DNA from: Clostridia bacterium
GTDB taxonomy: Bacteria; Bacillota; Clostridia; Christensenellales; Aristaeellaceae
Direction: 5' to 3'
DNA: 32,469 nt
Assembly (NCBI GenBank): GCA_017410455.1
Contig: JAFQQT010000055.1
Coordinates: 1 to 32,469 of the forward strand
Shown here: piece by piece, positions 1-8,861 of the stretch
Layout: every line of letters begins with the position of its first letter
Position numbering within the stretch: the stretch's first letter is position 1
Position numbers and translations under genes: made by a program
The notes under the pieces: generated by a model
Told to the model about the DNA's origin: nothing
Database searches by the model: none
Seen by the model: only the letters and a program-made list of their open reading frames with translations

Positions 1-363
1 ATGCAGGCCTTCAGCGACTCGCTGTCCGCCTCCGAGATGCGCACCGCCATGGGCCTGGACGAGATCAACCCCGAGGTGTGGCGGAACCTGGTGGAGTTTG
101 ACAACCTGGCCGAGGCCATCTACATGGGCAGGGAGACCAGCGACCTGACCATTCAGGACTTCCTGACCACCCTGAACTACCTGCAGCACATGGATCTGGC
201 GGACGTCACCGGCGACATCTCGCCCGAGGCCATCGAAGCCGAGCTGAAGGCCATGGAACACGGCGACAGCGACGAGGAGGACGCGCCCCGGCGCGAACCC
301 TGCCGCGTGAAGCTGGACGCCTTCGCCTGCAGGCTGATGGCAGAAGGGGGGCGCGAGGCATGA
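1..363 (+). CDS. Unrecognised acidic protein, possibly a C-terminal fragment
   Basis: The frame is open from the first base of the window, so the ATG at base 1 may be an internal codon and the protein may begin upstream; 120 residues are visible. I do not recognise a family. The visible part looks helical and acidic, with a run of Glu/Asp near residues 83-95 and a basic, Cys-containing tail. No signal peptide or membrane segment is seen. Its stop overlaps the start of the next gene in an ATGA arrangement (bases 360-363), so the two are probably translationally coupled and act together. The function is unknown. Confidence 0.6.
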   Translation: MQAFSDSLSASEMRTAMGLDEINPEVWRNLVEFDNLAEAIYMGRETSDLTIQDFLTTLNYLQHMDLADVTGDISPEAIEAELKAMEHGDSDEEDAPRREPCRVKLDAFACRLMAEGGREA

Positions 364-1424
364 GTTTCTGGCTCACCACCTCCGGCAGGAGCTTCATCCG
401 CCGCCTGACGGATGAGTACCGCCTGCCCAACCAGCGCATCCTGCTTGTTCTGGGGCCGTACTCGGAGGAGATCCTGCGCATGCGCCTGAAGGAGCTGGCA
501 GCGCCGCTGCTGCGCATCTGCACCTCCTATCCCGACCTGGACGCCCTCTGCCCCACCATCCCCGGCAAAGGCAACAGCCTCATCCTGCTGCAGACCCTTT
601 TCAGCGCCCTGCCCGACCCCATGGCGCGCCTGAAGGCCTACTGCCGGCGCAACCAGCTGACGCTGATGTTCGCGCCCTTTGAGGTCGCGCCCCTGGACTA
701 TGCGCAGGACCTGGATCTGGCCATCCGCCTCTCCCCCCACTGGAAGGAGGGCGGCCCTGGCTGGGAGTGGGTCGTCCGCATCGCCGATGAATCCGCCCGC
801 ATCCTCAGCGGCGGGGCCTACAGCTGCTACATCGCCCTGCGCAGCCTGATGATGGACAGCCTCTGCCAGAAGAAGGGCGCACTGCCCGACATTGCCCAGT
901 GCGTGTCCGACCTGTGCCACAATGACACCCGCGAACTGCGCCTGGCCCGCCGGCTCCTGCAGGAGAACATCATCGACAATGAGCTCATCCAGGAGCGCTG
1001 GATCATCCTCTGGTCCATGGGTCTGGCCGCCTGCGTTGACGGTGCCTGGCAGTACGCCTGTCAGCTGCTGGAACAGCCCCGGCTGATCAATCAGCTGCAG
1101 AACCGCATCCAGCTGGCCCGTCTGCGCACGCTGTCCACCGTCTGCCAGGCCTGGGTCGAGTACTGCACCACCGCCTATGAGCTTCCCGCCTGGAGCGGCG
1201 GCAATGCGCCCAGGACGTGGTACCCCGTCAGCGTCCGCGAGGCGCTGGTCAGCAAGCGCGTGCAGGATCCCGACGCGACCCTCTGCACCCGCGTGGTTCA
1301 GCTGCGCAACTGGATCCACCACGGCGAGGACCCCGAAAAGCTCTACCAGAACCGCGTCGCTGCCATGCAGACAGCCATGCAGGTCGTCCGCCGGCTCCTG
1401 CCCTGCGGAAGCGTCCGCAGCTGA
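360..1424 (+). CDS. Unrecognised protein with a C-terminal HEPN-like motif
   Basis: This is a 354-residue soluble protein with no signal peptide and a fairly high Cys and Trp content. I do not recognise a family over the full length. Near the C-terminus, Arg316-Asn317 followed by His321-Gly322 fits the RN-x3-HG signature of HEPN domains, which are often RNases or nucleotide-transfer domains in toxin and defence systems. The motif sits between predicted helices, as in HEPN folds. The N-terminal half has alternating hydrophobic stretches (for example around residues 25-40 and 95-105) that could form an alpha/beta domain. The gene is coupled to the preceding one by a 4-base overlap. It ends before a convergent gene, with no clear terminator. 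The HEPN reading rests on one short motif and is tentative. Confidence 0.6.
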   Translation: MSFWLTTSGRSFIRRLTDEYRLPNQRILLVLGPYSEEILRMRLKELAAPLLRICTSYPDLDALCPTIPGKGNSLILLQTLFSALPDPMARLKAYCRRNQLTLMFAPFEVAPLDYAQDLDLAIRLSPHWKEGGPGWEWVVRIADESARILSGGAYSCYIALRSLMMDSLCQKKGALPDIAQCVSDLCHNDTRELRLARRLLQENIIDNELIQERWIILWSMGLAACVDGAWQYACQLLEQPRLINQLQNRIQLARLRTLSTVCQAWVEYCTTAYELPAWSGGNAPRTWYPVSVREALVSKRVQDPDATLCTRVVQLRNWIHHGEDPEKLYQNRVAAMQTAMQVVRRLLPCGSVRS

Positions 1425-1558
1425 GCGGCAACCGCGCACCCCACGACCAGATAACCACACAGACAAAACGCAGGCCAGTACCGGTTCTTCCGGACTGACC
1501 TGCGCTGCTTTTGCAGGGGATTATTCAGCTTGCCCGTGGTCTGCGTCAATTGGCCGGG

Positions 1559-1599
1559 CGGGAACGATCGGGCGCGCCCTCACAGGCGAGCCGTTCCCG
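1559..1599. repeat. Inverted repeat between convergent genes
   Basis: A perfect 8-base inverted repeat (CGGGAACG at 1559-1566, CGTTCCCG at 1592-1599) encloses a 25-base GC-rich loop. It lies in the 194-base gap between two convergent genes. Neither strand has a T-tract after the stem, so it is at best a non-canonical bidirectional terminator. Nothing else is evident in this gap. Confidence 0.3.
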
Positions 1600-1618
1600 G
1601 ACAGCCTGCAGCACCCGG

Positions 1619-3661
1619 TCACTCCGCAGTCAGCACGCAGTCGGTGTAGACCACATCGCCCACCGTCAGGGTCACGCCGGCAGGCACGACCACCTGGCTG
1701 TCGCCCTCGATGGTCAGGGTGGTGATGAGGGAGGTGCCATTCACCTGCCACACAGCGCCGTCCTTGACGGTCATGTGGATGGCGTTGGCGCCGTTGCTGC
1801 TGACCATATTGACGACCTGACCGATGGACCAGTACTCGTTGATGGTGAAGTAGGTGTTCTGATACTGCTGGGCGAAGGCCGCAGCTTCCTCGGCGTTGTC
1901 AAAGGCAAAGCTGCCGTTGGCCTTCACCAGGGCCGCGCCCTCGTAGGTGGCATGGATGGCCGCGGTGGAAGCCGCCGCACCGGTGTACTGCGCGCCCGCG
2001 CCGAAGGTGACGTACAGCGCGCTGCCGTTGAGGGTGTCAGAGCCGGAGCCGTTGTAGATGTTGCCGGTGTAGGCGCCGTTGGTGAAGGTGAAGGTCTGCA
2101 CGGAGCTGTCCACGCCGGCAGCAGCGGTGTTGAAGCCGGCAGCTTCCTGATGGTAGGGCTTGAAGTTCTGCACGCCGCCGTTGGTGTTCATGGGATCGGT
2201 GGTGGACATCATGCCGCCGTTGGTGGCGTCGTCGTTGTCCATCACCTGGATCAGCACGCCGCCGTTGGTGATGTGGGCGTTATCGATGGTGGCAGTGGTG
2301 GCCTGGCCGCCGTAGCCGCTCTTGATCAGGAAGGTGGCCCAGCCGCTGTCCACGATGGTGCCCTTATCGATGGTGATGCGGTTGGCGTTCTGCATGGCCA
2401 TGAAGGCGAAGGTGTCGGAGTGGATATCCGTCACCACGTCCTCAGCGGGCGTGTAGGTATCGATGACGTCGCCCATGGCGTTGACGATGTCGTAGGTCTT
2501 GCCGGCCTCCAGGGCGGTGTAGGTGCCGCGGCCGCCGTTGTAGATGGTGGCGTAGGTGCCCACGCGGAAGGTCGCGCCATAGAAGGTTTCCACCGCGCTG
2601 CCGATGACGAAGGAGCCGTAGCCGGAGCCGTAATTGACCGTGTAGGGGTTATCGAGGGTCTCGGTGATCTGGCCGCCCTCAGCCTGCAGGGGATACTGGC
2701 TCTCATCGCCATTGGTCAGGGTCAGGGAGCTGTTGTACACGTTCAGCTGCATGTTGGTGCCGGCGTCGGTGGACAGCACAGCCCACGCGCCGGAGGAGGT
2801 GGCAGAGTCGATCACGTTGACGGTGGAGTCCACGCCCATGATGTTCAGGCAGCGAGCGTTACCCATGATGCCCAGGATCCACGGCGGGGCCGCCATCAGC
2901 GCCTGGTCGGGGGTGGAGAGGTACTCCCTGTACAGCGTGCCGCCGGCGGAGTGCAGGGTGGAGTTCTTGACCGTCAGGGTCGCGCCGCTGTCAACGAACA
3001 TGGGCATCACAGCCACGCCGGCGGTGTTGACGGTGGCGTTCTCCAGCACGACCTCAGCCGTATCGCCGAAAACGGCAATCGCCGTGCCCTTGCCGGAGAA
3101 GTCGCAGGTATTGGTGCCGTCGGCATCGGTGATCATCTCGATCACCGCGTTGGAGATGGTGTACTTCGCGCCCACGACGATGATGGCGTTGTGACCGGCC
3201 ACATCGTCGGTGATGCTCACGCCGTCAGCAGCCGCAGCGTCATAAGCGCCGCCGGAGATGCGGTCGGCAGCGGTCTTCTCCGCGTCCACGCCATCGGTGG
3301 TCACGAACAGGGCCGCGTCGTAGGCATAGTCATTGCCCTGGATGGAATCGGCGTTGGTGCCGCCGCCGTTCCAGGAGCCCAGCTGACCCTCGACGGGGTC
3401 GCCGCCCATGCCGGGAATACCGCTGGAGCCGCCGGCAGAGTCGCCGTCGGAGGCAAAGTCATCCGCAGGCATGCCGCTGGAGGCACCGTCATCGGCGGGC
3501 ATGCCGCTGGAGGCGCCGTCGCCTGCGGGCATGCCGCTGGAAGTGCCGTCGCCTGCGGGCATGCCGCTGGAATCGCCGCCGGACGCGTCCTCGGACAGGC
3601 CAGTCAGGCAAACGGTACAGCCCAGCAGCACCGCCAGAAGAACCGCAAGGAAACGCTTCAT
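1619..3661 (-). CDS. Secreted beta-helix-like surface protein with N-terminal repeats
   Basis: The 680-residue protein starts with a Lys/Arg plus hydrophobic signal sequence (residues 1-20). This could be a lipoprotein signal ending LLG-Cys15 or a type I signal. A disordered Ser/Gly/Asp-rich segment follows, with four 10-residue repeats (about residues 28-67). The rest is rich in Gly, Thr, Asn and Val, with recurring short strands of the kind 'TLTVKNSTL' and 'TITIDKGTIVDSGWATF'. This pattern is typical of right-handed beta-helix proteins (pectate-lyase-like or adhesin-like). No catalytic signature, LPXTG signal or S-layer domain is seen at the C-terminus, so how it is retained is unclear. The start has a GGAGGT site about 9 bases upstream. 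A role as surface adhesin or glycan-binding protein is inference. Confidence 0.8.
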   Translation of the reverse strand: MKRFLAVLLAVLLGCTVCLTGLSEDASGGDSSGMPAGDGTSSGMPAGDGASSGMPADDGASSGMPADDFASDGDSAGGSSGIPGMGGDPVEGQLGSWNGGGTNADSIQGNDYAYDAALFVTTDGVDAEKTAADRISGGAYDAAAADGVSITDDVAGHNAIIVVGAKYTISNAVIEMITDADGTNTCDFSGKGTAIAVFGDTAEVVLENATVNTAGVAVMPMFVDSGATLTVKNSTLHSAGGTLYREYLSTPDQALMAAPPWILGIMGNARCLNIMGVDSTVNVIDSATSSGAWAVLSTDAGTNMQLNVYNSSLTLTNGDESQYPLQAEGGQITETLDNPYTVNYGSGYGSFVIGSAVETFYGATFRVGTYATIYNGGRGTYTALEAGKTYDIVNAMGDVIDTYTPAEDVVTDIHSDTFAFMAMQNANRITIDKGTIVDSGWATFLIKSGYGGQATTATIDNAHITNGGVLIQVMDNDDATNGGMMSTTDPMNTNGGVQNFKPYHQEAAGFNTAAAGVDSSVQTFTFTNGAYTGNIYNGSGSDTLNGSALYVTFGAGAQYTGAAASTAAIHATYEGAALVKANGSFAFDNAEEAAAFAQQYQNTYFTINEYWSIGQVVNMVSSNGANAIHMTVKDGAVWQVNGTSLITTLTIEGDSQVVVPAGVTLTVGDVVYTDCVLTAE
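3461..3580 (-). repeat. Four 30-bp in-frame tandem repeats
   Basis: Four consecutive 30-base units (starting at 3461, 3491, 3521 and 3551) share the core GGGCATGCCGCTGGA or a close variant. On the coding strand each encodes a 10-residue unit of the type SSGMPAGDGA. The repeats lie just after the signal peptide of the beta-helix-like protein and probably form a flexible spacer from the membrane. Because the units are in frame and nearly identical, copy number could change by slippage without breaking the gene. Confidence 0.9.
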
Positions 3662-3893
3662 GAATCATCTACCTCCGTTTTTGTTGAGATTGCGCTGATG
3701 AGGCTGGCTGCATCCGTCGCACCGTGCCACGGCAAACGCCGGCCTTCTCCACGGGTACGCCTGCGTTTCCTGCACGCCGCCGGCTGCGGCTTCTGCGTTC
3801 TGCCAACAATCATCTTAATGATGATATATCACATGATTATGCACAGCAGGTGAGCATTCGTATCCAATGCGATTGCATGCAGCGCTGCAGGTT

Positions 3894-5300
3894 TTACGCC
3901 CGGAACAGCTCCCGGATCTTCAGCTTGTCGATCTTGCCCGTAGCGTTCAGGGGCATCTGTTCGAGGATCCGGATCTCCGTGGGCATCTCGAGCTTGTTGA
4001 GCGCCGCCCTGACGGCTTCCTCATCGTAAGCGGCTCCCTTCCTGAGCACGATGGCCGCCACCGGCACCTCGCCGTTCTTCTCATCCTCCAGGCCGATGAC
4101 TGCCACCAGATCAACAAAGGGCAGCTTCAGCAGCTTTTCCTCAATGTCCAGGGGGGAGAGGTTGTTGCCGTTGCGGATGATGATCTCCTTCTTGCGGCCC
4201 GAGATGTGCAGGTAGCCCTCCTCGTCGAAGTAACCCAGATCGCCGGTGTGGAAGAACTTGCTGCGGTCGATGGGCGCTTCGCCATAATAGCCCAGGAAGA
4301 GTGCCGGGCCCTTGACGGTGATCTCGCCGTCGGCCTCGATCTTCACGCGGTTCATCGGCAGCACGCGGCCCACGGAACCGGCGCGCTTTTCGTCGGGCTC
4401 CTGGGAGCCTGCGCCGGAAATGCCCGCGATCTCCGTCATGCCGTAAGCCGGCACGAGCTTGGTCTTCAGGACGTCCTGGATATACATGAACTGCTCGAAG
4501 GTCACCGGCGCGCCGGCGATGACAAAAGCCTTCATGGAGCTGGTGTCATAGCCCTTCTGGCGCTGGACGTCCGCCATCATCAGCGCAAAGGTGGGCACGA
4601 AGCCGAAGCGGGTGATGCGGTACTTCTCGATGCACTGCAGCACATAATCCGGGGTGACCTCCCTGGGGAAGAAGAGCGGGCAGCGGCGCAGAACGCCATC
4701 GACGATCTGCGTGAAGCCGAACACATGGAAGATGGGCAGCAGCTGCATGCCGCTGTCGCGCTTGGCGTAGCCTGCCGCGGGCCGGTAGTTCCGCTGATGG
4801 TTCACATAGCCGTACTGGCAGAGCATGACGCCCTTGCTCCTTCCGGTGCTGCCGGAGGTGAAGATCATGATGGCAGGCGCGAAGATGTCAATCTCCGGCC
4901 TTTCGATTTCACCGCACAGCTCGTCAAAGGGGATCTCCTCGCCATCGATGACAAAGCCCTCTCCCACGCTGTCCAGAGCCAGCTTGAGCGGCACGTCGAT
5001 CCCCAGCTCTTCCTTGCACTTGGCAATGGGCGCATGGGGATCGAACATCACCGCCACCGCACCCAGGTACTGCGTGGCCAGGAAGACCATCACGGCATTG
5101 ATGGTCCTGGAGCCGGAAATGCCGACATAGTCGCCCTGCTCAACCCCCTTCTCCCGCAGGAACGCCGCCACCGCGCGCACCTTCTGCAGGGTTTGCGGAG
5201 CCGTATAACGCCTTGTTTCGGAATGGAGGAACACCTTGTTGGGGCAGGTTTTTGCAAAGCTCTCCAGATAGCTGATCAGACCACGTTTTACCGGTCGCAT
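3894..5300 (-). CDS. Acyl-AMP ligase / acyl-CoA synthetase-like protein
   Basis: This is a class I adenylate-forming enzyme of the FadD/AMP-binding family, which activates a carboxylic acid with ATP for transfer to CoA or a carrier. The phosphate loop IFTSGSTGRSKG, the A5 motif AYGMTE, the HTGDLGYFDEEGYL segment, the hinge region GRKKEIIIRNGNNLSP and the C-terminal catalytic lysine (Lys456 in NATGKID) are all intact. At 468 residues it is a stand-alone ligase with no fused carrier or transferase domain. I chose the ATG at 5300 because the GGAGG at 5311-5315 is 10 bases away; the ATG at 5309 would sit only 1 base from it. It is divergent from the SDR/MBOAT genes and followed on the same strand by the beta-helix gene. 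The substrate cannot be read from sequence. A paralog lies at 20058-21512. Confidence 0.88.
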   Translation of the reverse strand: MRPVKRGLISYLESFAKTCPNKVFLHSETRRYTAPQTLQKVRAVAAFLREKGVEQGDYVGISGSRTINAVMVFLATQYLGAVAVMFDPHAPIAKCKEELGIDVPLKLALDSVGEGFVIDGEEIPFDELCGEIERPEIDIFAPAIMIFTSGSTGRSKGVMLCQYGYVNHQRNYRPAAGYAKRDSGMQLLPIFHVFGFTQIVDGVLRRCPLFFPREVTPDYVLQCIEKYRITRFGFVPTFALMMADVQRQKGYDTSSMKAFVIAGAPVTFEQFMYIQDVLKTKLVPAYGMTEIAGISGAGSQEPDEKRAGSVGRVLPMNRVKIEADGEITVKGPALFLGYYGEAPIDRSKFFHTGDLGYFDEEGYLHISGRKKEIIIRNGNNLSPLDIEEKLLKLPFVDLVAVIGLEDEKNGEVPVAAIVLRKGAAYDEEAVRAALNKLEMPTEIRILEQMPLNATGKIDKLKIRELFRA

Positions 5301-5509
5301 ACGAAACATACCTCCTGATTTTTCATTTGTTCTCAGCAACTCTGCTCCGGAACGATTGCGTTCCGCAGCGGAAACAGATGCTGTTGATGTGAACCCTCTG
5401 TGAAATATTATTTCGACATGCCGTTCAATTCCCCTTCACATTCAATCACCATCAAAGCCACTGTACGTCCTCATTTTCATGCTGTTCGTCCAACAAACGT
5501 CCATTCCTC

Positions 5510-5538
5510 TTGCGTTTCGTCCCTGTATCCGATATAAT
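5510..5538 (+). promoter_or_regulatory. Predicted sigma-A promoter for the SDR/MBOAT operon
   Basis: A perfect TATAAT lies at 5533-5538, with TTGCGT at 5510-5515, separated by 17 bases and located 46 bases before the SDR start. The surrounding 5400-5580 region is clearly more AT-rich than the flanking genes. The -35 matches only 3 of 6 consensus bases. Confidence 0.55.
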
Positions 5539-5584
5539 TGTTGCAAATATTCAGCTGATCATCACATACAGGGAGGATACCATC

Positions 5585-6313
5585 ATGAGGCTTATTCACA
5601 AAGTCGCCATAGTAACAGGCGGCGCATCCGGCATCGGTCTGGCCATCGCTGACCGTTTCAGGGAAGAAGGCGCGACCGTCTGCGTGTTCGATATTGCAGG
5701 CGGCGAGGGCTGCTATCATGTGGACGTCACCAAAGAAGACATGATCACCGCCGCCGTGGACGACGTGATCCGCCAGCATGGCCGGATTGACATCCTGGTC
5801 AACAACGCCGGCACGTCCGGAGCGGATCTGCCCACACACCTGATGGATGCTGACGCCTGGGACGCGGCCTTCGCCGTCAACGTCAAGGGCGTGATGCTCT
5901 GCACCAAGGCGGTTCTGCCCCACATGATCCGGCAGGGCGGCGGCAGCATCGTCAATCTGTCCTCGATCTATGGCACCCACGGCACCAAGGGCTCCCTGAC
6001 GCCCTACCACGCCACCAAGGGCGCCGTCCTCGCCCTCTCCCGGCAGGACGCTGTCACCTATGGCGGCAACAACATCCGCGTGAATACGCTGCTGCCCGGC
6101 GCCATCGCCACCCCGCTCCTGGAGGAGTACGGCAACCGCGTCTTCCCCGGCGGCTTTGCGCAGTATGAGAGCTACGCCTCCCGCCACACGCCCCTGCGCC
6201 GCATCGGCGAGCCGAAGGACGTGGCCAACGCCGCCCTGTTCCTGGCCAGCGACGAGGCGAAGTTCATCACCGGCGCTGAACTGGTCATCGACGGCGGTTT
6301 CACGGTCTGGTGA
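5585..6313 (+). CDS. Short-chain dehydrogenase/reductase (SDR)
   Basis: A 242-residue classical SDR oxidoreductase using NAD(P)H. It has the cofactor motif TGGASGIG (residues 11-18), the NNAG motif, a catalytic Ser (probably Ser127) and the YHATK active site (Tyr141, Lys145). The C-terminal GAELVIDGGFTVW is typical of FabG-like and sugar-alcohol dehydrogenases. The acidic residue after the second strand (VFDIAGG) suggests NAD rather than NADP. The start at 5585 follows GGGAGG by about 8 bases; an upstream frame extension lacks such a site. It is cytoplasmic. It precedes the MBOAT gene by 80 bases on the same strand, so it may be co-transcribed and may make or modify the donor group, but this is inference. 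FabG-like, glucose-type or 3-hydroxyacyl substrates cannot be told apart here. Confidence 0.9.
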   Translation: MRLIHKVAIVTGGASGIGLAIADRFREEGATVCVFDIAGGEGCYHVDVTKEDMITAAVDDVIRQHGRIDILVNNAGTSGADLPTHLMDADAWDAAFAVNVKGVMLCTKAVLPHMIRQGGGSIVNLSSIYGTHGTKGSLTPYHATKGAVLALSRQDAVTYGGNNIRVNTLLPGAIATPLLEEYGNRVFPGGFAQYESYASRHTPLRRIGEPKDVANAALFLASDEAKFITGAELVIDGGFTVW

Positions 6314-6393
6314 GCCCTTATCGGCCTGCCGGGCTGCACCGCAGGCCCCGTTTTTCCCGATACCGATGATGTAATGCTGCGAGGAAATCATCC

Positions 6394-7755
6394 ATGCTCT
6401 TTTCCAGTCTGACTTTTCTGCTCTACTTTCTGCCCCTGGTGATCCTGCTGCACTATGTGCTGCCCAAGCGGTTTCAGAATGCGTTTCTGCTGCTGGCCAG
6501 CCTGGTGTTCTACGCCTGGGGCGATGCGCAGCAGGTGCCGCTGTTTGGCACGCTGCTGCTGGCAAACTGGGGCTGCGGGCGGCTGATCGACGCCGCGAAG
6601 GCGCCCCTCGCGCGGCGGCTGTTCCTCACCGCAGGCCTGGTGCTGGACTTCGGCGCGCTGTTCTTCTACAAATACATCGCCTTCGTGTTCGACGTTCTGG
6701 GCCTGGAATCCGGCTTTGTTTCCGGCATCACGCTGCCGCTGGGCATCAGCTTCTTCACCTTCCAGGCGGCGGGCTACCTGGTGGACATCTATCGCCGGGA
6801 GACGCCGGCGGAGAAGAGCTTCATCAACTTCGGCGCGTTCCTTTTCCTCTTCCCACAGCTCATTGCAGGCCCGATCATCCGCTACAGCGATATGTCGCAG
6901 GCCCTGCACGAGCGGCGGCGGCCCAGCGCGCAGAAGCTGGAGAGCGGCATGGGGCTGCTGGTGGCGGGCCTTGCGGCCAAGGTGCTGCTGGCCAATCCCC
7001 TGGGCGAGGCGTTCAACGCCCTGTATACGCCGGATGCGGACTCCCTGCGCACCTGGGCGGCGATGCTGGCATCCATCATGCAGATCTACTTCGACTTCAT
7101 GGGCTATTCCGTCATGGCCGTGGGCCTGGGCAGGATGATGGGCTTTGAGTTCACCCGCAACTTCAATCACCCCCTGGCCGCCACCTCCGTTACGGAATTC
7201 TGGAAGCGCTGGCACATCACCCTGAGCGTGTGGTTCCGGGACTATGTGTACATCCCTCTGGGCGGAAGCCGCAAGGGCCCCCTCCGGACGCTTCTGAACT
7301 CCTTCATCGTCTGGAGCCTGACGGGCCTGTGGCACGGCGCGGCATGGAACTTCCTGCTGTGGGGCATTTCCTTCTTCGTGCTGCTGACGCTGGAGAAACT
7401 CACCCAGAAGCTGCGCGCCAGATGGCCCGGCTGGGTGAAGTACCTGCTCACGGCCCTTGGCATCTCCACCAGCTGGCCGCTGTTCATCACCGCAGATCTG
7501 AGCGGCTACGGGGAGTTCATGGCCTCGCTGTATTCCTTCCGCTTCAGCGCGGAGAGCCTCTTCTGGCTGCGGGAATACGCCGCCATCATCCTGCTGGGCA
7601 TGCTCTTCTGCGCCCCGCCGGTGGTGGAGGGCCTCAAGCGCCTCTGCCGCCGCCATGCCTGGCTGCGCGTGGCGGCCGTGGCGGGCACGCTCCTGCTGTG
7701 CATCGCCTCGCTGGTCAAGTCATCCTACAATCCGTTCCTGTACTTCCGCTTCTGA
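6394..7755 (+). CDS. MBOAT O-acyltransferase (AlgI/DltB-like)
   Basis: A 453-residue polytopic membrane protein of the MBOAT family, which carries acyl groups across the membrane for transfer to extracellular polysaccharide. It opens with the family's LFSSLTFLLYFLPLV start and contains TLPLGISFFTFQAAGYLVDIYR, FPQLIAGPIIRY, TEFWKRWHITLSVWFRDYVYIPLGG and LWHGAAWNFLLWG. The last motif holds the invariant histidine, His314. Its length matches bacterial AlgI homologs (about 450-500). A GAGG site lies about 9 bases upstream. The next gene, a DHHW protein, starts 6 bases after its stop, an arrangement well known in Firmicutes (MBOAT, DHHW, SGNH, DUF4358). The acyl group and acceptor are not visible from the sequence. 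Confidence 0.95.
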   Translation: MLFSSLTFLLYFLPLVILLHYVLPKRFQNAFLLLASLVFYAWGDAQQVPLFGTLLLANWGCGRLIDAAKAPLARRLFLTAGLVLDFGALFFYKYIAFVFDVLGLESGFVSGITLPLGISFFTFQAAGYLVDIYRRETPAEKSFINFGAFLFLFPQLIAGPIIRYSDMSQALHERRRPSAQKLESGMGLLVAGLAAKVLLANPLGEAFNALYTPDADSLRTWAAMLASIMQIYFDFMGYSVMAVGLGRMMGFEFTRNFNHPLAATSVTEFWKRWHITLSVWFRDYVYIPLGGSRKGPLRTLLNSFIVWSLTGLWHGAAWNFLLWGISFFVLLTLEKLTQKLRARWPGWVKYLLTALGISTSWPLFITADLSGYGEFMASLYSFRFSAESLFWLREYAAIILLGMLFCAPPVVEGLKRLCRRHAWLRVAAVAGTLLLCIASLVKSSYNPFLYFRF

Positions 7756-7760
7756 GAGGG

Positions 7761-8861
7761 ATGAAGATGCTGAACTTACGGAAGATGCCGGCATTCTGCC
7801 TGGCAATGCTGATGCTGATCGCGCTGGCCGTCACCCAGTGGCTGCTGCCGGCCCAGGAGATCAGCGAGATGGAGAACCGCGTCCTGGCGCAGAAGCCCAC
7901 GCTGACTCCTGACCGCTTCTGGTCGGGCGCATACGCCACGGAGCTGGAGCAGTTCGCAGCGGATCAGATGCCCCTGCGCGACGGTTTCGTATCCACCTAT
8001 GCCACGATGCAGGCTATCCTGGGCCGCCGGACGTCCAACGACGCCCTGCGCGGCAAGGACGGGTTCCTCTTTGACACCTCCGCCGTCTACACCCAGCGCA
8101 ACCTCAGCCAGAACACCGACGCCCTCAGGGGCCTGGCGGAGCAGTCGGGCAAGCAGCTCTGGGTGCTGGCCGTGCCCACCGCCGCTGCGGTGTATGCCGA
8201 GAAGACCCCGGCCTACGCTCCCCTGGGGGATGACGAGGCCAGCCTGGCCGCCGTTGCGCAGGAGGTGCAGCTGATCCCGCTGCTGGACGCCATGCGCGCC
8301 CGGGAGGATCAGCAGCTCTACTACACCATGGATCACCACTGGACGGCGGCGGGCGCCCGCGTCGGCTACGAGGCGGTGTGCAGCGCGCTGGGGCTGGAAG
8401 TGCAGCCCGAGGGAAACATCGTATCCCGGGAGGGCTTCTACGGCAGCTTCTACGCCCGCTATCCGCTGCCCTGGCTGAAGGCCGACGTGCTGACCTATGA
8501 GGCCCCCGAAGGCGTGCGCCTCCTCATCGACGGCGTGGAGCAGGATACCCTGGCAGATGAAGCGGCCCTGCAGGGCCGGGACAAATACGCCGCGCTCCTC
8601 CACGGCAACCACGGCTGCATCGAGCTGATCAACGATGGCGTGGATTCCGGCGTGCTGCTGGTGATCAAGGACTCCTACGCCAATGCGCTGCTGCCCCTGC
8701 TGGCCAGGAATTATCACCGCATCATCGCGGTGGATCCCCGCTATTTCACCGGCGATATCATCGCGCTGGCAACACAGTATGAAGGAGAGGATATTCTATG
8801 CGTATGTGGAATCGGCACGCTGGCCTCCAGCCGCATCATCGCGCTGATGGAAGGCTTCTGA
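7761..8861 (+). CDS. DHHW-family protein (AlgX/AlgJ-like O-acylation partner)
   Basis: This 366-residue protein has an N-terminal signal-anchor (about residues 9-28), so the body lies outside the membrane. It carries the family-defining Asp191-His192-His193-Trp194 and, near the C-terminus, VIKDSYANALLPLLARNY with Asp304 and Ser305. This layout resembles AlgX/AlgJ SGNH-like domains that complete O-acetylation of polymers with MBOAT proteins. It starts 6 bases after the MBOAT stop, and a GAGAGGG run covers the site. The last 64 bases overlap the next gene in another frame. The likely role is to take the acyl group from the MBOAT side and pass it to a surface glycan; that is inferred from family and neighbours. 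Confidence 0.92.
   Translation: MKMLNLRKMPAFCLAMLMLIALAVTQWLLPAQEISEMENRVLAQKPTLTPDRFWSGAYATELEQFAADQMPLRDGFVSTYATMQAILGRRTSNDALRGKDGFLFDTSAVYTQRNLSQNTDALRGLAEQSGKQLWVLAVPTAAAVYAEKTPAYAPLGDDEASLAAVAQEVQLIPLLDAMRAREDQQLYYTMDHHWTAAGARVGYEAVCSALGLEVQPEGNIVSREGFYGSFYARYPLPWLKADVLTYEAPEGVRLLIDGVEQDTLADEAALQGRDKYAALLHGNHGCIELINDGVDSGVLLVIKDSYANALLPLLARNYHRIIAVDPRYFTGDIIALATQYEGEDILCVCGIGTLASSRIIALMEGF

Noticed and set aside
3461-3580. Possible CRISPR array (30-base period)
   Set aside because: There are no unique spacers; units are contiguous, in frame and code a protein repeat.
3809-3825. ATCATC/GATGAT near-palindrome upstream of the beta-helix gene as an operator
   Set aside because: It is AT-rich and short, about 150 bases from the start, with no clear promoter next to it.
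5348-5365. Hairpin CGGAACG-ATTG-CGTTCCG in the leader of the first ligase
   Set aside because: It has only 7 base pairs and no T-tract or known riboswitch features, so chance or a minor role is more likely than a regulator.
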